Shown in pieces: positions 25,130-35,630 of a DNA stretch of 64,000 nt; the stretch's first letter is position 1; each line of letters opens with the position of its first letter. A model generated the notes under the pieces. That model was not told the origin of the DNA, searched no databases, and worked only from the letters and a program-made list of their open reading frames with translations. A program made the translations under genes and the position numbers. The DNA is taken from NCBI RefSeq assembly GCF_000349565.1, contig NZ_APJN01000018.1, forward strand, positions 41,035 to 105,034. The letters run 5' to 3'. Source of the DNA: Curtobacterium flaccumfaciens UCD-AKU (GTDB lineage Bacteria; Actinomycetota; Actinomycetes; Actinomycetales; Microbacteriaceae).

Positions 25130-26437
25130 GTGCCCGACGCCACACGACGCCCCTTCGCCAGTCACGGCAAGCAGGCCCGTCGCCGGGGTTGGGGCACGCT
25201 CGTCACCGTCGTGGCGTCCGCCGTCGCCGTCCTGCTCGTCAGCGGCACGAGCGTCGCCGCGATCGCCGGCGCACAGCTGTCGTCCGCTCCCCGCACCGTC
25301 GCGCTCAGCACCGACGACCAGAGCACCGCGAAGACCGCCGACATCTCGGCGATCAAGGGCGGGGCGAACATCCTGCTCATCGGCAGCGACACCCGTGTCG
25401 GCCAGTTCGACTCCGACGAGGACGTCGAGGGCGCTCGCAACGACGTCACGATGCTCATCCACATCTCGGCCGACCACCAGCAGCTCACCGCGGTCAGCTT
25501 CCCCCGTGACCTGATGGTCCCGATCCCGGCGTGCACGAACCCCGCGACCGGCACGACCTACCCCGCCGCCACGTCGGCGATGTTCAACACCGCACTCGGC
25601 AACGGTGGTGTCTCCTGCGTCGTGGACACGGTCGAGAACCTGACCGGCCTGAGCATCCCCTACGCCGGCCTGATCACCTTCGACGGTGTCATCGAGATGT
25701 CGAACGCCCTGGGCGGCGTCGACGTCTGCGTCGCCCAGCCGATCGACGACACGTTCACCGGCCTGCACCTGACGAAGGGCTCGCACTCGCTCCAGGGCAC
25801 GGACGCCCTGGCCTTCCTGCGCAGTCGCCACGGTGTCGGGGACGGCAGCGACCTGGCCCGGATCAGCTCGCAGCAGGTGTTCCTCTCGGCGCTGCTCCGC
25901 AAGGTCACCTCGGACGGCACCCTCTCGAACCCCATCACGCTCTACAAGCTGGCCGGTGCCGCGCTGTCCAACATGACGCTCTCCGACGGGCTGGCGCAGA
26001 CCGGGACACTGGTCAAGCTCGCCGCCGCCCTGCGTGGGATGAGCACGGCCAACATGCTCTTCGTGCAGTACCCCGTCGTCGACGACCCCGCCGACAACGC
26101 GCGCGTGGTCGTCGACCAGGAGACCGCGCACACGCTCAACGTGGCGCTGCAGAACGACGTCCGGTCCTCGCTGAGCGACTCGAGCACCGGCCGGGCGTCC
26201 GAGGAGTCGACGTCGAGCGGCGGATCGTCGGGCACGACCGGGTCGTCGGGGTCGTCGGGGTCGTCGGGATCGTCGGGAACGTCGGGAACGTCGACTGGCG
26301 GTTCGTCGCCTGCCGGCACCCCCGCACCCTCGTCGAGCGCAACGGCCACCCGGACGCCGGCCGCGTCGGCGACACCGCTGCCCTCGTCGATCACCGGGCA
26401 GAGCGCCTCGGAGCAGACCTGCTCCGTCGGCAACTGA
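25130..26437 (+). CDS. LytR-CpsA-Psr (LCP) family cell-wall glycopolymer transferase
   Basis: 435 residues. A basic cytoplasmic N-terminus and one transmembrane helix (about 22-45) precede the LCP domain (about 78-250). That domain has ILLIGSDTR, the ARNDVTMLIHIS segment, SFPRDLMVPIP and the later RSRHGVGDGSDLARISSQQ, with the Arg and Asp residues that bind pyrophosphate and lipid. LCP enzymes attach teichoic-acid-like or other glycopolymers to peptidoglycan. The last 80 residues are Ser/Gly/Thr-rich. I chose the GTG at 25130, preceded by GGAG. It stands alone on the plus strand, dividing the infA group from map-adk-secY. Confidence 0.9.
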   Translation: MPDATRRPFASHGKQARRRGWGTLVTVVASAVAVLLVSGTSVAAIAGAQLSSAPRTVALSTDDQSTAKTADISAIKGGANILLIGSDTRVGQFDSDEDVEGARNDVTMLIHISADHQQLTAVSFPRDLMVPIPACTNPATGTTYPAATSAMFNTALGNGGVSCVVDTVENLTGLSIPYAGLITFDGVIEMSNALGGVDVCVAQPIDDTFTGLHLTKGSHSLQGTDALAFLRSRHGVGDGSDLARISSQQVFLSALLRKVTSDGTLSNPITLYKLAGAALSNMTLSDGLAQTGTLVKLAAALRGMSTANMLFVQYPVVDDPADNARVVVDQETAHTLNVALQNDVRSSLSDSSTGRASEESTSSGGSSGTTGSSGSSGSSGSSGTSGTSTGGSSPAGTPAPSSSATATRTPAASATPLPSSITGQSASEQTCSVGN

Positions 26438-26530
26438 CGGCCGCCGCCGTCGGTCGCCCACCTGCACGGTCCGCCTGACGCGCCCTGAGCGCGCGCCGCA
26501 CACACGGGGACCCGGCGGGGCGGACCCGGG

Positions 26531-26577
26531 CCGCGCCTCCAGGTCGTCAGGCCATCAGGCCCAGCCCTGGAGGCCCG
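26531..26577. repeat. Dispersed GC-rich inverted repeat
   Basis: CCGCGCCTCCAG (26531-26542) and CTGGAGGCCCG (26567-26577) oppose each other across 24 nt between the convergent LCP and map genes. It may double as their shared terminator. Confidence 0.7.
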
Positions 26578-26579
26578 CC

Positions 26580-27413
26580 CTACGGGATCGGGACGGGCGT
26601 CACGCCCAGCGGGGCCAGGCCCCGTGCGCCGCCGTCGGCGGCGGTGAGCACCCAGATGCCGGACGCGTGCACCGCGACGCTGTGCTCCCAGTGGGCGGCG
26701 TCCTTGCCGTCCAGCGTGCGGACCGTCCAGTCGTCGTCGTCCGTCGAGCTGTCGATCGACCCGGCCGTGACCATGGGCTCGATGGCGACCACCAGGCCGG
26801 GCTTGACGGCCGGACCGGCGCCACGGACGCGGTAGTTGAAGACGGGTGGTTCCTCGTGCATCGACCGGCCGATGCCGTGGCCGGTGTAGTCCTCGACGAT
26901 GCCCCACGAACCGGTCTCGTCGATCGCGTCCTCCACCGCCGAGCCGACCTCGTGCAGGTTCTTGGCGCTGGCCAGTGCTGCGATGCCGTGCCAGAGCGAC
27001 CGCTCCGTCGTGTCGCAGAGCGCCTGCCGAGCCACCGTGACCGTCTCGTCGCCACCGGGGACGACGGTCGTGAAGGCGCTGTCGCCGTTCCAACCGTCGA
27101 CCTCGGCACCGGCGTCGACCGACACGATGTCACCGGGCGCGAGCACGCGGTCGCCGGGGATCCCGTGCACGATCTCGTCGTTCACCGAGACGCACAGGGT
27201 GTGGCGGTAGCCGGGGACGAGCTGGAAGTTCGGGATGCCGCCGCCGTCGCGGATCGTGCGCTCCGCGATCACGTCGAGCGCACCGGTGGTGACGCCGGGA
27301 CGGATCGCTGCACGGACGGCGTCCAGCGCCTCAGCCGTCAGCAGCCCCGGGCGGACCATCGCCCGGAGCTCGTCCGGGGTCTTGTAGATCGAGGGCTTCC
27401 GGAACCGCACCAC
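26580..27413 (-). CDS. map: Methionine aminopeptidase, type I
   Basis: 277 residues. Removes N-terminal Met from nascent proteins. The five metal ligands are visible: Asp in VSVDAGAEV, Asp in WNGDSAFT, His in GHGIGRSMHEEP, Glu in VAIEPMV and Glu in HWEHSVAV. The GTG at 27411-27413 lies 5 nt after the adk stop; a second GTG follows directly at 27410, so the start could be one codon later. secY-adk-map is the usual order. It converges with the LCP gene. Confidence 0.96.
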   Translation of the reverse strand: MVRFRKPSIYKTPDELRAMVRPGLLTAEALDAVRAAIRPGVTTGALDVIAERTIRDGGGIPNFQLVPGYRHTLCVSVNDEIVHGIPGDRVLAPGDIVSVDAGAEVDGWNGDSAFTTVVPGGDETVTVARQALCDTTERSLWHGIAALASAKNLHEVGSAVEDAIDETGSWGIVEDYTGHGIGRSMHEEPPVFNYRVRGAGPAVKPGLVVAIEPMVTAGSIDSSTDDDDWTVRTLDGKDAAHWEHSVAVHASGIWVLTAADGGARGLAPLGVTPVPIP

Positions 27414-27418
27414 GCTGG

Positions 27419-28009
27419 TCAGACGGCCGCGGCGAGCCCGCGACCCGACAGTGCGGTCTGGATCCGGTCGCCGACCTCGTCGATGCCGCCGAGGCCGTCG
27501 ACGTCGACCACCAGGCCACGCTCGCCGTACGCCGCCACGATGGGCGCCGTCTGCTCGGCGTAGACCTGCTGACGACGACGGATCGTCTCCTCGTTGTCGT
27601 CGCTGCGGCCCTGGTCCTCAGCACGCTTCAGCAGGCGACCGACGAGCTCGTCCTGGTCCGCGACGAGCTGCACGACGGCGTCGATCCCGGTGCCCTGCTC
27701 AGCGAGCAGTGCGTCGAGGTACTCGACCTGGCCGACAGTCCGGGGGTAGCCGTCGAGCAGGAACCCGTTCTCGGCGTCCGGCTCCTGCAGACGGGACTTG
27801 ACGAGCTCGTTCGTGAGCGAGTCCGGCACGTAGTCGCCGGCGTCCATGATCGCCTTCGCCTGGACGCCGAGGGGCGTGCCCTCTGCCACGTTCTTGCGGA
27901 AGATGTCCCCGGTCGAGATGGCGGGGATCCCGAAGGACTCGGCGATGCGGCCGGCCTGGGTGCCCTTCCCGGCTCCGGGAGGTCCGACGATGATGAGACG
28001 TGCGCTCAA
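27419..28009 (-). CDS. adk: Adenylate kinase
   Basis: 196 residues. Catalyses ATP + AMP to 2 ADP. The P-loop [10 protein letters not shown] is at residues 9-18, [17 protein letters not shown] is near 83, and the lid is the short form without a zinc site, as in actinobacteria. The start is TTG at 28007-28009, overlapping the secY stop as TTGA, so translation depends on coupling to secY. Confidence 0.96.
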   Translation of the reverse strand: MSARLIIVGPPGAGKGTQAGRIAESFGIPAISTGDIFRKNVAEGTPLGVQAKAIMDAGDYVPDSLTNELVKSRLQEPDAENGFLLDGYPRTVGQVEYLDALLAEQGTGIDAVVQLVADQDELVGRLLKRAEDQGRSDDNEETIRRRQQVYAEQTAPIVAAYGERGLVVDVDGLGGIDEVGDRIQTALSGRGLAAAV

Positions 28010-29328
28010 CGGAGAAGCCCTTCGTAGTGACGCTGCTGCAGCTGGGAGTCGATCTGCTTCACGGTCTCGAGACCGACACCCACGATGATGAGGATGCTCG
28101 CGCCACCGAACGGGAAGTTCTGGTTCGCGCCGAACAGCGCCAGTGCTGCCAGCGGGATGAGCGCGATGAGACCGAGGTAGAGCGAGCCGGGCAGCGTCAC
28201 CCGGGTGAGGACGTAGTCGAGGTACTCGGCGGTCGGACGCCCGGCACGGATGCCGGGGATGAACCCGCCGTACTTCTTCATGTTGTCGGCGACCTCTTCG
28301 GGGTTGAAGGTGATCGCCACGTAGAAGTACGTGAACCCGACGATGAGCAGGAAGTACAGGACCATGTAGAACCAGTTGTCACCCGAGGTCAGGTTGTTCT
28401 GGACCCACGTCACCCACGCGGCCGGCTCGGAGCCGTCGGAGGGCTGGTTGAACTGCGCGACCAGGGCCGGCAGGTACAGCAGCGACGAGGCGAAGATGAC
28501 GGGCACGACGCCGGCCATGTTCACCTTGATCGGGATGTACGTGTTGTTGCCGCCGTACGTCCGCCGCCCGACCATGCGCTTGGCGTACTGCACGGGGATC
28601 CGGCGCTGTGACTGCTCCACGAACACGACGGCCATCATGATCACGAGTCCGACGAGGATCACGAACAGGAAGAGTTCGAAGGACTGCGACTGCTCGATCG
28701 CCCAGAGCGCCGACGGGAACTGCGCCGCGATCGACGTGAAGATCAGGAGCGACATGCCGTTGCCGATGCCGCGCTCGGTGACGAGCTCGCCCATCCACAT
28801 GATGATGCCGGTGCCGGCGGTCAGCGTGACGACCATCAGCATGATGGCGTACCAGCTGTCGTTCGAGATGATCGACGTGCAGGAGGCGGAGGCGTTGGTG
28901 CCGAACAGGGCGCCGGAACGAGCGACCGTGATCAGGGTCGTGGACTGCAGGACGCCCAGCGCGATCGTGAGGTACCGCGTGTACTGCGTCAGCTTCGCCT
29001 GGCCCGACTGGCCCTCCTTGTAGAGGGTGTCGAAGTGCGGGATGACCACGCGCAGCAGCTGCACGATGATCGACGACGTGATGTACGGCATGATGCCGAG
29101 CGCGAAGACCGAGAGCTTCAGCAGCGCGCCGCCGGAGAAGAGGTTGATCAGGTCGTAGAGGCCGCCGGAGGACGACGCGCTGGCGAGACAGCTCTGCACA
29201 GCGGTGTAGTCGACGAACGGTGCCGGGATGTACGACCCGAGACGGAACAGCGCGATGATCGCGAGGGTGAAGCCGATCTTCTTGCGAAGATCAGGGGTGC
29301 GCATGATGCGCGCGACCGCTCTGAACAC
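28006..29328 (-). CDS. secY: Preprotein translocase subunit SecY
   Basis: 440 residues, ten transmembrane helices. It is the pore of the Sec translocon with SecE and SecG. The plug and early region [28 protein letters not shown] near 78, and the C-terminal cytoplasmic loops ([18 protein letters not shown]) are typical. GTG start at 29328 with GGAG 7 nt upstream. A perfect hairpin separates it from rplO, so secY-adk-map may be transcribed partly on its own. Confidence 0.97.
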   Translation of the reverse strand: MFRAVARIMRTPDLRKKIGFTLAIIALFRLGSYIPAPFVDYTAVQSCLASASSSGGLYDLINLFSGGALLKLSVFALGIMPYITSSIIVQLLRVVIPHFDTLYKEGQSGQAKLTQYTRYLTIALGVLQSTTLITVARSGALFGTNASASCTSIISNDSWYAIMLMVVTLTAGTGIIMWMGELVTERGIGNGMSLLIFTSIAAQFPSALWAIEQSQSFELFLFVILVGLVIMMAVVFVEQSQRRIPVQYAKRMVGRRTYGGNNTYIPIKVNMAGVVPVIFASSLLYLPALVAQFNQPSDGSEPAAWVTWVQNNLTSGDNWFYMVLYFLLIVGFTYFYVAITFNPEEVADNMKKYGGFIPGIRAGRPTAEYLDYVLTRVTLPGSLYLGLIALIPLAALALFGANQNFPFGGASILIIVGVGLETVKQIDSQLQQRHYEGLLR

Positions 29329-29436
29329 GATGACTCCGAACTTGTGGGACCGGGGCCGTCGATCGCGGCCGGACCGGTTTCGGTCGGCAGGGCCGACCCG
29401 GCTGGCGGATGCCGGCCACTGTCAAGGAAACCGTAA

Positions 29437-29468
29437 CGGCGGCCCGTGCGCAAACGCACGGGCCGCCG
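29437..29468 (-). terminator. Hairpin between rplO and secY
   Basis: A 14-bp perfect stem (29437-29450 with 29455-29468) with a 4-nt loop, 7 nt after the rplO stop. On the transcribed strand it is followed by TTACGGTTTCCTTG, so it looks like an intrinsic terminator or attenuator. Confidence 0.75.
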
Positions 29469-29475
29469 ACGGGGG

Positions 29476-29940
29476 TTACTGGGAGACGGTGCCGCCAGCA
29501 GCCACGATCTTCTCGGCGGCGGACGCCGAGACCTTGTCGACCGCGACCGTGATCTTCACGGTGATGTCACCCTGACCGAGAACCTTGACCTTCTCGTTCT
29601 TGCGGACGGCGCCCTTGGCGACCAGGCCCGCAACGGTGACGTCGCCACCATCGGGGTAGAGCTCCGAGATCTTGTCCAGGTTCACGACCTGGTACTCGAC
29701 CCGGAACGGGTTCTTGAACCCGCGGAGCTTCGGGGTGCGCATGTGCAGCGGCATCTGCCCACCCTCGAAGCCGACCCGGACCTGGTAACGGGCCTTCGTG
29801 CCCTTGGTACCACGCCCAGCGGTCTTGCCCTTCGAGCCCTCACCGCGACCCACACGGGTGCGGTCCTTCTTGGCGCCCTCTGCGGGACGGAGGTGGTGCA
29901 GCTTCAGCACCTGCACGCGCTCGTTCTTCTCGTCGCTCAT
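29476..29940 (-). CDS. rplO: 50S ribosomal protein L15
   Basis: 154 residues. The Gly/Lys-rich rRNA-threading arm [21 protein letters not shown] is near residue 32 and the globular domain follows ([17 protein letters not shown]). The ATG overlaps the rpmD stop as ATGA. Confidence 0.97.
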   Translation of the reverse strand: MSDEKNERVQVLKLHHLRPAEGAKKDRTRVGRGEGSKGKTAGRGTKGTKARYQVRVGFEGGQMPLHMRTPKLRGFKNPFRVEYQVVNLDKISELYPDGGDVTVAGLVAKGAVRKNEKVKVLGQGDITVKITVAVDKVSASAAEKIVAAGGTVSQ

Positions 29941-30122
29941 GCGTCGACCTCCTCGACCTTCACGAGGTGCGCCACCGTCGCGATGTACCCGCGGTTCTGG
30001 GAGTTGTCCTCACGCTCGACCGAACGGCCGATGCGCTTGAGGCCCAGGCTGCGCAGGGTGTCGCGCTGGTACTGCTTCTCGCTGATAACGGACTTGATCT
30101 GCGTGATCTTCAGCATCGCCAT
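29937..30122 (-). CDS. rpmD: 50S ribosomal protein L30
   Basis: 61 residues, [20 protein letters not shown] with the conserved [18 protein letters not shown] 30120-30122 sits in a TGATG overlap with the rpsE stop; a GTG one codon upstream is also in frame. Confidence 0.96.
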   Translation of the reverse strand: MAMLKITQIKSVISEKQYQRDTLRSLGLKRIGRSVEREDNSQNRGYIATVAHLVKVEEVDA

Positions 30123-30970
30123 CACGCACCTGCCTTCTCGGTCGCGGCACGCAGGGCTGCGGCCTCGGCCTGGAGCAGACGGGCCGGGACGACCCGCTCG
30201 ACGTCGAGGCCACGACGGCTCGCGACGGCGCGGGGCTCCTCGAGCTGCTTCAGAGCCTCGACGGTCGCGTGCACGATGTTGATGGTGTTCGACGAGCCGA
30301 GCGACTTGCTCAGCACGTCGTGGATGCCGGCGCACTCGAGCACGGCGCGGACCGGACCACCGGCGATGACACCGGTACCGGGGCCTGCCGGACGCAGGAG
30401 GACGACGCCAGCGGCGGCTTCACCCTGCACCGGGTGCGGGATCGTGTTGCCGACGCGGGGGACGCGGAAGAAGTTCTTCTTCGCCTCTTCGACGCCCTTG
30501 GAGATCGCCGTGGGGACCTCCTTGGCCTTGCCGTAGCCGACGCCCACGAGGCCGTTGCCGTCGCCGACGACGACGAGCGCCGTGAAGCTGAAGCGACGAC
30601 CACCCTTGACGACCTTCGACACGCGGTTGATGGTCACCACGCGCTCGAGGAACTGGCTGTCGCCACCGCGGTTGTTGCGGTCACGGCCCTGCTGACGGTC
30701 ACGACCGCCACCACGACGGCCACGGTTGTCAGCGGAGTCGCGGTTGTTGGACGCGGAACCCGCGGCGGTCTCGACCGGACGCTCGGCGACGGCAGGTGCC
30801 TCCGCCTCCTTGCCGGTCTTGGCGCCCTCGGCAGGTGCCTCGGCGGTCGCATCGGTGGCCGTGGCCTCCGTGCTCGCCTCGGTGGCCTCCGTGGTCTCGA
30901 CTGCCTCGGTCTCCGTGGCCTCGACGGCCTCGGTCTTGGCGTCTTCGTTGGTGTTCGCGTTGTCGCTCAC
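30122..30970 (-). CDS. rpsE: 30S ribosomal protein S5, long N-terminal extension
   Basis: 282 residues, against about 167 in Escherichia coli. The S5 double-stranded-RNA-binding core starts near residue 106 ([20 protein letters not shown]) with [12 protein letters not shown] and [13 protein letters not shown]. The first 72 residues are Glu/Ala/Thr-rich and acidic, and residues 75-103 are Arg/Gly/Asn-rich with [16 protein letters not shown]. The core is normal. The extension's role is unknown. The GTG start overlaps the rplR stop as GTGA. Confidence 0.96.
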   Translation of the reverse strand: MSDNANTNEDAKTEAVEATETEAVETTEATEASTEATATDATAEAPAEGAKTGKEAEAPAVAERPVETAAGSASNNRDSADNRGRRGGGRDRQQGRDRNNRGGDSQFLERVVTINRVSKVVKGGRRFSFTALVVVGDGNGLVGVGYGKAKEVPTAISKGVEEAKKNFFRVPRVGNTIPHPVQGEAAAGVVLLRPAGPGTGVIAGGPVRAVLECAGIHDVLSKSLGSSNTINIVHATVEALKQLEEPRAVASRRGLDVERVVPARLLQAEAAALRAATEKAGA

Positions 30971-31341
30971 AGGTTCAGCCCTCCTTCACGGGCACCATCG
31001 GCGATCGCGGCGACGCGACCGGCGTACTTGCTGCCACCGCGGTCGAAGACCACGGCCTCGACGCCAGCCGACTTCGCGCGCTCGGCGAGGAGCTCACCGA
31101 CGCGACGGGCCTTGGCGGTCTTGTCGCCGTCGAACGAGCGGAGGTCTGCCTCCATCGTCGAGGCGCTGGCGAGGGTGTGACCCTTCGCGTCGTCGATGAC
31201 CTGCACGAACACGTGACGCGACGAGCGGGTGACGGCGAGACGGGGACGAGCCTCGGTGCCGGTGATCTTCTTGCGGAGACGGTTGTGACGACGCGCCTTG
31301 GCGGCCGCCTTGCTCTTGCCTCGTGTCTTGAGGAGTCCCAT
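30967..31341 (-). CDS. rplR: 50S ribosomal protein L18
   Basis: 124 residues, a 5S rRNA binder. [20 protein letters not shown] and the C-terminal [21 protein letters not shown] are diagnostic. I chose ATG 31339-31341, because AGG lies 9 nt before it; the alternative GTG at 31347 overlaps the rplF stop as GTGA but has the AGG only 3 nt away. Confidence 0.95.
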   Translation of the reverse strand: MGLLKTRGKSKAAAKARRHNRLRKKITGTEARPRLAVTRSSRHVFVQVIDDAKGHTLASASTMEADLRSFDGDKTAKARRVGELLAERAKSAGVEAVVFDRGGSKYAGRVAAIADGAREGGLNL

Positions 31342-31343
31342 GA

Positions 31344-31880
31344 TCACTTACCTGACTTTCCGGCCTTGCGGCGCACGTTCTCGCCGGCGTAACGGACACC
31401 CTTGCCCTTGTAGGGCTCGGGCTTCCGGAGCTTCCGGATGTTCGCGGCGACCTCGCCGACAGCCTGCTTGTCGATACCGGCGACGGTGACCTTGTTGTTG
31501 CCCTCCACCGCGAAGCTGATGCCCGCCGGCGGCTCGACCGTGATCGAGTGGGAGTACCCGAGCGCGAACTCGAGGTTCGAGCCCTTGGCCGCGACACGGT
31601 AACCGGTGCCGACGACCTCGAGGCCCTTGGTGTAGCCCTGGGTCACGCCGATGATGTTGTTGGCGATGAGGGTCCGGGTCAGTCCGTGGAGCGAACGCGA
31701 CTCGCGCTCGTCGTCCGGACGGGTGACGAGGACCTGGTTCTCCTCGACCTTGGCCTGGATGGGCTCCGCGATGACGAGCGCGAGCTCGCCCTTCGGGCCC
31801 TTGACCGCCACGTTCTGACCGTCAACGGAGACGGTGACGCCGGCGGGGATGTCGATGGGGAGACGTCCGATTCGTGACAT
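31344..31880 (-). CDS. rplF: 50S ribosomal protein L6
   Basis: 178 residues. [17 protein letters not shown] starts the first of two similar domains, and the C-terminal [20 protein letters not shown] is invariant. ATG at 31880, 6 nt after rpsH. Confidence 0.97.
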   Translation of the reverse strand: MSRIGRLPIDIPAGVTVSVDGQNVAVKGPKGELALVIAEPIQAKVEENQVLVTRPDDERESRSLHGLTRTLIANNIIGVTQGYTKGLEVVGTGYRVAAKGSNLEFALGYSHSITVEPPAGISFAVEGNNKVTVAGIDKQAVGEVAANIRKLRKPEPYKGKGVRYAGENVRRKAGKSGK

Positions 31881-31886
31881 TGTCGA

Positions 31887-32285
31887 TCACCACACGTAGG
31901 CGAGGACTTCCCCACCCACGCCCTTCTGCTCGGCTTCGCGGTCGGTCAGGAGGCCGGAGGAGGTCGAGAGGATCGCCACACCGAGGCCACCGAGGACCTG
32001 GGGGATCTCCGTCGACTTCGCGTAGACCCGGAGGCCCGGCTTCGAGACGCGCTTGATGCCGGCGATCGAACGCTCGCGCTCGGGGCCGTACTTCAGGTCG
32101 ATGGTGAGGGTCTGCCCGACTCGGGCGTCCTCCACCTTCCACTCGCTGATGTAGCCCTCACGCTTGAGGATGTCGGCGATGTTCTTCTTGAGCTTGGAGC
32201 TCGGGAGCGCGACTGCGTCGTGGTGCGCGGAGTTCGCGTTCCGCAATCTGGTCAGCATGTCTGCGACCGGATCGGTCATCGTCAT
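31887..32285 (-). CDS. rpsH: 30S ribosomal protein S8
   Basis: 132 residues, a central-domain 16S rRNA binder. [19 protein letters not shown] at the start and [20 protein letters not shown] near the end are typical. I chose ATG 32283-32285; upstream in-frame sequence is not conserved. A 153-nt gap with a perfect hairpin lies between it and rplE, where rpsN sits in many actinobacteria; no rpsN is present. Confidence 0.97.
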   Translation of the reverse strand: MTMTDPVADMLTRLRNANSAHHDAVALPSSKLKKNIADILKREGYISEWKVEDARVGQTLTIDLKYGPERERSIAGIKRVSKPGLRVYAKSTEIPQVLGGLGVAILSTSSGLLTDREAEQKGVGGEVLAYVW

Positions 32286-32389
32286 GATGTTCGTCCATTT
32301 CTCGCCTGGTTTCGACACCCGTTCCACGAATGCCGACCTGAGCGATCGAGTGATCCCGGGGCGGTTCCCCGAGATCGGTGTGTTCGTGC

Positions 32390-32425
32390 GTGCGGGCCGG
32401 AGGACGTGAATCCTCCGGCCCGCAC
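32390..32425 (-). terminator. Hairpin between rplE and rpsH
   Basis: A 15-bp perfect stem (GTGCGGGCCGGAGGA at 32390-32404 with its complement at 32411-32425) and a 6-nt loop, 13 nt past the rplE stop. No T-run follows. It occupies the site where an rpsN gene would be expected. Confidence 0.75.
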
Positions 32426-32438
32426 TGCTCGAAGTAGC

Positions 32439-33029
32439 TTAGACCGTCTGCTCGTTGGAGCGGAACGGGAAGCCGAGCTGCCGGAGCAGCGCGCGTCCCT
32501 CGTCGTCCGTCTTCGCGGTGGTCACGACAGTGATGTCGAAGCCGCGGACACGGTCGATGCGGTCCTGGTCGATCTCGTGGAACACGGACTGCTCCGTGAG
32601 ACCGAACGTGTAGTTGCCGTTGCCGTCGAACTGCTTGTCGCTGAGACCGCGGAAGTCGCGGATGCGGGGCAGTGCGAGCGTGACCAGGCGGTCGAGGAAC
32701 TCCCACGCGCGGTCACCACGGAGGGTGACGTGCGCGCCGATGGCCTGACCCTCGCGCAGCTTGAACTGTGCGATGGACTTGCGGGCGACGTTCACCTGGG
32801 GCTTCTGACCCGTGATCGCCGTGAGGTCCTTGATGGCCCCCTCGATGATCTTCGAGTCGCGAGCTGCCTCACCGACACCGGTGTTCACGACGACCTTGAC
32901 CAGGCCGGGGACCTGGTTGACGTTCGCGTAACCGAACTGCTCGGTGAGGGCCGTCTTGATCTCGGCCAGGTACTTCTGCTTGAGGCGCGGCTGGATCTTG
33001 CCAGCGGGCGCAGCAGTCGTGTCAGTCAT
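32439..33029 (-). CDS. rplE: 50S ribosomal protein L5
   Basis: 196 residues, a 5S rRNA binder. [41 protein letters not shown] and [19 protein letters not shown] are family signatures. ATG sits in a TGATG overlap with rplX. Confidence 0.97.
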   Translation of the reverse strand: MTDTTAAPAGKIQPRLKQKYLAEIKTALTEQFGYANVNQVPGLVKVVVNTGVGEAARDSKIIEGAIKDLTAITGQKPQVNVARKSIAQFKLREGQAIGAHVTLRGDRAWEFLDRLVTLALPRIRDFRGLSDKQFDGNGNYTFGLTEQSVFHEIDQDRIDRVRGFDITVVTTAKTDDEGRALLRQLGFPFRSNEQTV

Positions 33030-33388
33030 CAGAGCTTCTCACCAGACTTCTTCGCGTAGCGGACACGGACGGTCTTCTTGACGCCGTCCTTCTCCACCTC
33101 TTCGGTGCGGAAACCGACACGCGTCGGCTTCTTCGTCTTCGGGTCGACGAGCGCGACGTTCGAGACGTGGATCGAGGCTTCGTGCTGCTCGATGCCACCG
33201 GTCTTCGAACCACGCTGCGTCTGGCCGACGCGGACGTGCTTCGTGACGAAGTTCACGCCCTCGACGACGACGCGGTTCTTGTCCTTGAGGACCTCGATGA
33301 CCTTGCCCTGCTTGCCACGGTCGCCGCCACGCTCCTGCGTCGCGCCCGTGATGACCTGGACGAGGTCACCCTTCTTGATGTTCGCCAT
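33029..33388 (-). CDS. rplX: 50S ribosomal protein L24
   Basis: 119 residues. The KOW motif lies near the N-terminus ([12 protein letters not shown], then [20 protein letters not shown]) and [20 protein letters not shown] follows. It initiates 50S assembly. ATG at 33388, 3 nt after rplN. Confidence 0.97.
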   Translation of the reverse strand: MANIKKGDLVQVITGATQERGGDRGKQGKVIEVLKDKNRVVVEGVNFVTKHVRVGQTQRGSKTGGIEQHEASIHVSNVALVDPKTKKPTRVGFRTEEVEKDGVKKTVRVRYAKKSGEKL

Positions 33389-33391
33389 GGC

Positions 33392-33760
33392 TTACAGCAC
33401 CTCCGGCGCGAGCGAGATGATCTTCATGAACTTCTTGTCACGGAGCTCGCGACCGACCGGACCGAAGATGCGCGTACCGCGCGGGTCGCCGTCGGCCTTG
33501 AGGATCACTGCCGCGTTCTCGTCGAACTTGATGTAGGAGCCGTCCTGACGACGGGTCTCCTTCTTGGTGCGAACGATGACGGCCTTGACGACGTCACCCT
33601 TCTTCACGTTGCCGCCGGGGATGGCGTCCTTCACCGTGGCGACGATGACGTCACCGAGGCCGGCGTAGCGACGACCCGAGCCACCGAGCACGCGGATGGT
33701 CAAGATCTCCTTGGCACCCGTGTTGTCGGCGACCTTCAGGCGGGATTCCTGCTGAATCAC
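33392..33760 (-). CDS. rplN: 50S ribosomal protein L14
   Basis: 122 residues. [20 protein letters not shown] and [20 protein letters not shown] are near universal. GTG start at 33760. It lies 31 nt after rpsQ. Confidence 0.97.
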   Translation of the reverse strand: MIQQESRLKVADNTGAKEILTIRVLGGSGRRYAGLGDVIVATVKDAIPGGNVKKGDVVKAVIVRTKKETRRQDGSYIKFDENAAVILKADGDPRGTRIFGPVGRELRDKKFMKIISLAPEVL

Positions 33761-33791
33761 TGCTGTCTCCTATTCCGAAGCAGGCCGAGGC

Positions 33792-34076
33792 CTACTTGGC
33801 CTTCTCGAGGATCTCGACCAGGCGCCAGCGCTTGGACGCGCTGAGGGGACGGGTCTCGCTGATCACGACGAGGTCGCCGACACCAGCGGTGCCGAGCTCG
33901 TCGTGGGCCTTCACCTTGGACGTACGACGGATGATCTTGCCGTAGAGCGCGTGCTTCACGCGGTCCTCGACCTCGACCACGATGGTCTTGTCCATCTTGT
34001 CGCTCGTCACGTAGCCGCGACGCGTCTTGCGGTAGCCGCGAGTGAGGGCGGCGGAGTTCTTCTCTTCGTTCGCCAT
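33792..34076 (-). CDS. rpsQ: 30S ribosomal protein S17
   Basis: 94 residues, an OB-fold primary 16S binder. [20 protein letters not shown] and [20 protein letters not shown] are typical. The ATG overlaps the rpmC stop as TAATG. Confidence 0.97.
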   Translation of the reverse strand: MANEEKNSAALTRGYRKTRRGYVTSDKMDKTIVVEVEDRVKHALYGKIIRRTSKVKAHDELGTAGVGDLVVISETRPLSASKRWRLVEILEKAK

Positions 34077-34396
34077 TACTTCTCCTCGGCGGTCTCGGCC
34101 TCGGTCGACTCGGCCGGCTTGTCAGCCTTCTTCGTCGTCTTCTTGGCCTTGGGGGCGGTCTCGACGGGCGCGGGAGTGGCACGGATGCCGAGCTCGCGCT
34201 CGCGGAGGACGGTGTAGATGCGGGCGATGTCGCGCTTGACGGCACGGAGACGACCGTGGCTCTCCAGCTGGCCGGTGGCCGACTGGAAGCGGAGGTTGAA
34301 GAGCTCCTCCTTGGCCTTCTTCAGCTCGTCAGCGAGACGCTCGTTCTCGAACGTGTCGAGCTCCGTCGGACGGAGCTCCTTGGAACCGATCGCCAT
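34076..34396 (-). CDS. rpmC: 50S ribosomal protein L29, extended C-terminus
   Basis: 106 residues, against about 63 in Escherichia coli. The L29 helical hairpin is residues 5-75 ([18 protein letters not shown] and [18 protein letters not shown]). The last 30 residues are a Lys/Ala/Glu tail beyond the family core. It sits at the exit-tunnel rim, so the tail may be near the nascent chain; that is inference. Starts and ends in TAATG overlaps. Confidence 0.95.
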   Translation of the reverse strand: MAIGSKELRPTELDTFENERLADELKKAKEELFNLRFQSATGQLESHGRLRAVKRDIARIYTVLRERELGIRATPAPVETAPKAKKTTKKADKPAESTEAETAEEK

Positions 34397-34815
34397 TATG
34401 CGTCGCCCTCCTCGCGCTTGATGATGCGTGCCTTGAGGGGCAGCTTGTGGATTGCACGAGTCAACGCCTCGCGGGCGATCTCCTCGCTGACGCCGGAGAG
34501 CTCGAAGAGCACCCGGCCCGGCTTCACGTTCGCGACCCACCACTCGGGCGAACCCTTACCGGAACCCATGCGGGTCTCGGCGGGCTTCTTGGTCAGCGGA
34601 CGGTCCGGGTAGATGTTGATCCAGACCTTGCCACCACGCTTGATGTGACGCGTCATGGCGATACGAGCGGACTCGATCTGACGGTTGGTCACGTACGCCG
34701 GGGTGAGGGCCTGGATGCCATAGTCGCCGAAGCTGACCTTGGTACCACCGGTTGCCTGACCCGAACGCTTCGGGTGGTGCTGCTTGCGGTGCTTGACTCG
34801 ACGGGGAATAAGCAT
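34396..34815 (-). CDS. rplP: 50S ribosomal protein L16
   Basis: 139 residues. [20 protein letters not shown], then [20 protein letters not shown] and [19 protein letters not shown], the loop near the A-site tRNA. ATG at 34815, 2 nt after rpsC. Confidence 0.97.
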   Translation of the reverse strand: MLIPRRVKHRKQHHPKRSGQATGGTKVSFGDYGIQALTPAYVTNRQIESARIAMTRHIKRGGKVWINIYPDRPLTKKPAETRMGSGKGSPEWWVANVKPGRVLFELSGVSEEIAREALTRAIHKLPLKARIIKREEGDA

Positions 34816-34817
34816 GG

Positions 34818-35630
34818 TTACGCCTCAACTCCTGCGCCGGCCGGCGCGTCCTGCGGGGCCTGCTGCGGGCGACGGTCACCGCGGTCGCCGCCACGACGGT
34901 CGCCGCCACGGTCTCCACGCTCACCGCGCGGGCCGCCACGACGCTCGGGGCGCGACGAACGCTGGTTCGCCTGCTCGCGAGCGAGCTCCTTGTTCGTGAT
35001 GTCGCCCTTGTAGATCCAGACCTTCACGCCGATGCGGCCGAACGTGGTCCGGGCCTCGTAGAAGCCGTAGTCGATGTTCGCGCGGAGCGTGTGCAGCGGC
35101 ACACGGCCTTCGCGGTAGAACTCCGAACGCGACATCTCGGCGCCGCCGAGACGACCCGACACCTGGATGCGGACACCCTTGGCGCCGGCGCGCTGTGCAC
35201 CCTGCAGGCCCTTGCGCATGGCGCGACGGAACGCGACACGAGCGGAGAGCTGCTCGGCGATGCCCTGCGCGACGAGCTGGGCCTCGGTCTCGGGGTTCTT
35301 GACCTCGAGGATGTTCAGCTGGATCTGCTTCTTGGTGAGCTTCTCGAGCTCACCGCGAACGCGCTCCGCCTCGGCGCCGCGGCGGCCGATGACGATGCCC
35401 GGACGAGCCGTGTGGATGTCCACGCGGACACGGTCACGGGTGCGCTCGAGCTCGATGCGTGCGACACCGGCGCGGTCGAGGGTCTTCTTCAGGTACTCGC
35501 GCACCTTGATGTCCTCGGCCACGTAGTCGGCGTAGCGCTGACCGGCCTTCTTGCTGTCGGTGAACCAGTGCGAGACGTGGTCCGTCGTGATCCCGAGACG
35601 GAAACCGTACGGGTTGACCTTCTGGCCCAT
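34818..35630 (-). CDS. rpsC: 30S ribosomal protein S3, RG-rich tail
   Basis: 270 residues. [14 protein letters not shown], the KH domain ([20 protein letters not shown] near residue 77) and the C-terminal S3 domain ending WIYKGDI near residue 208. The last 50 residues are Arg/Gly/Asp repeats ([20 protein letters not shown]) followed by a Gln/Pro/Ala end. The start overlaps the rplV stop as TAATG. Confidence 0.97.
   Translation of the reverse strand: MGQKVNPYGFRLGITTDHVSHWFTDSKKAGQRYADYVAEDIKVREYLKKTLDRAGVARIELERTRDRVRVDIHTARPGIVIGRRGAEAERVRGELEKLTKKQIQLNILEVKNPETEAQLVAQGIAEQLSARVAFRRAMRKGLQGAQRAGAKGVRIQVSGRLGGAEMSRSEFYREGRVPLHTLRANIDYGFYEARTTFGRIGVKVWIYKGDITNKELAREQANQRSSRPERRGGPRGERGDRGGDRRGGDRGDRRPQQAPQDAPAGAGVEA

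Noticed and set aside
32286..32438. A hidden rpsN (S14) gene between rplE and rpsH
   Set aside because: No frame in the gap encodes the CxxC-x12-CxxC S14 pattern or a comparable basic protein; the space holds a perfect hairpin instead.
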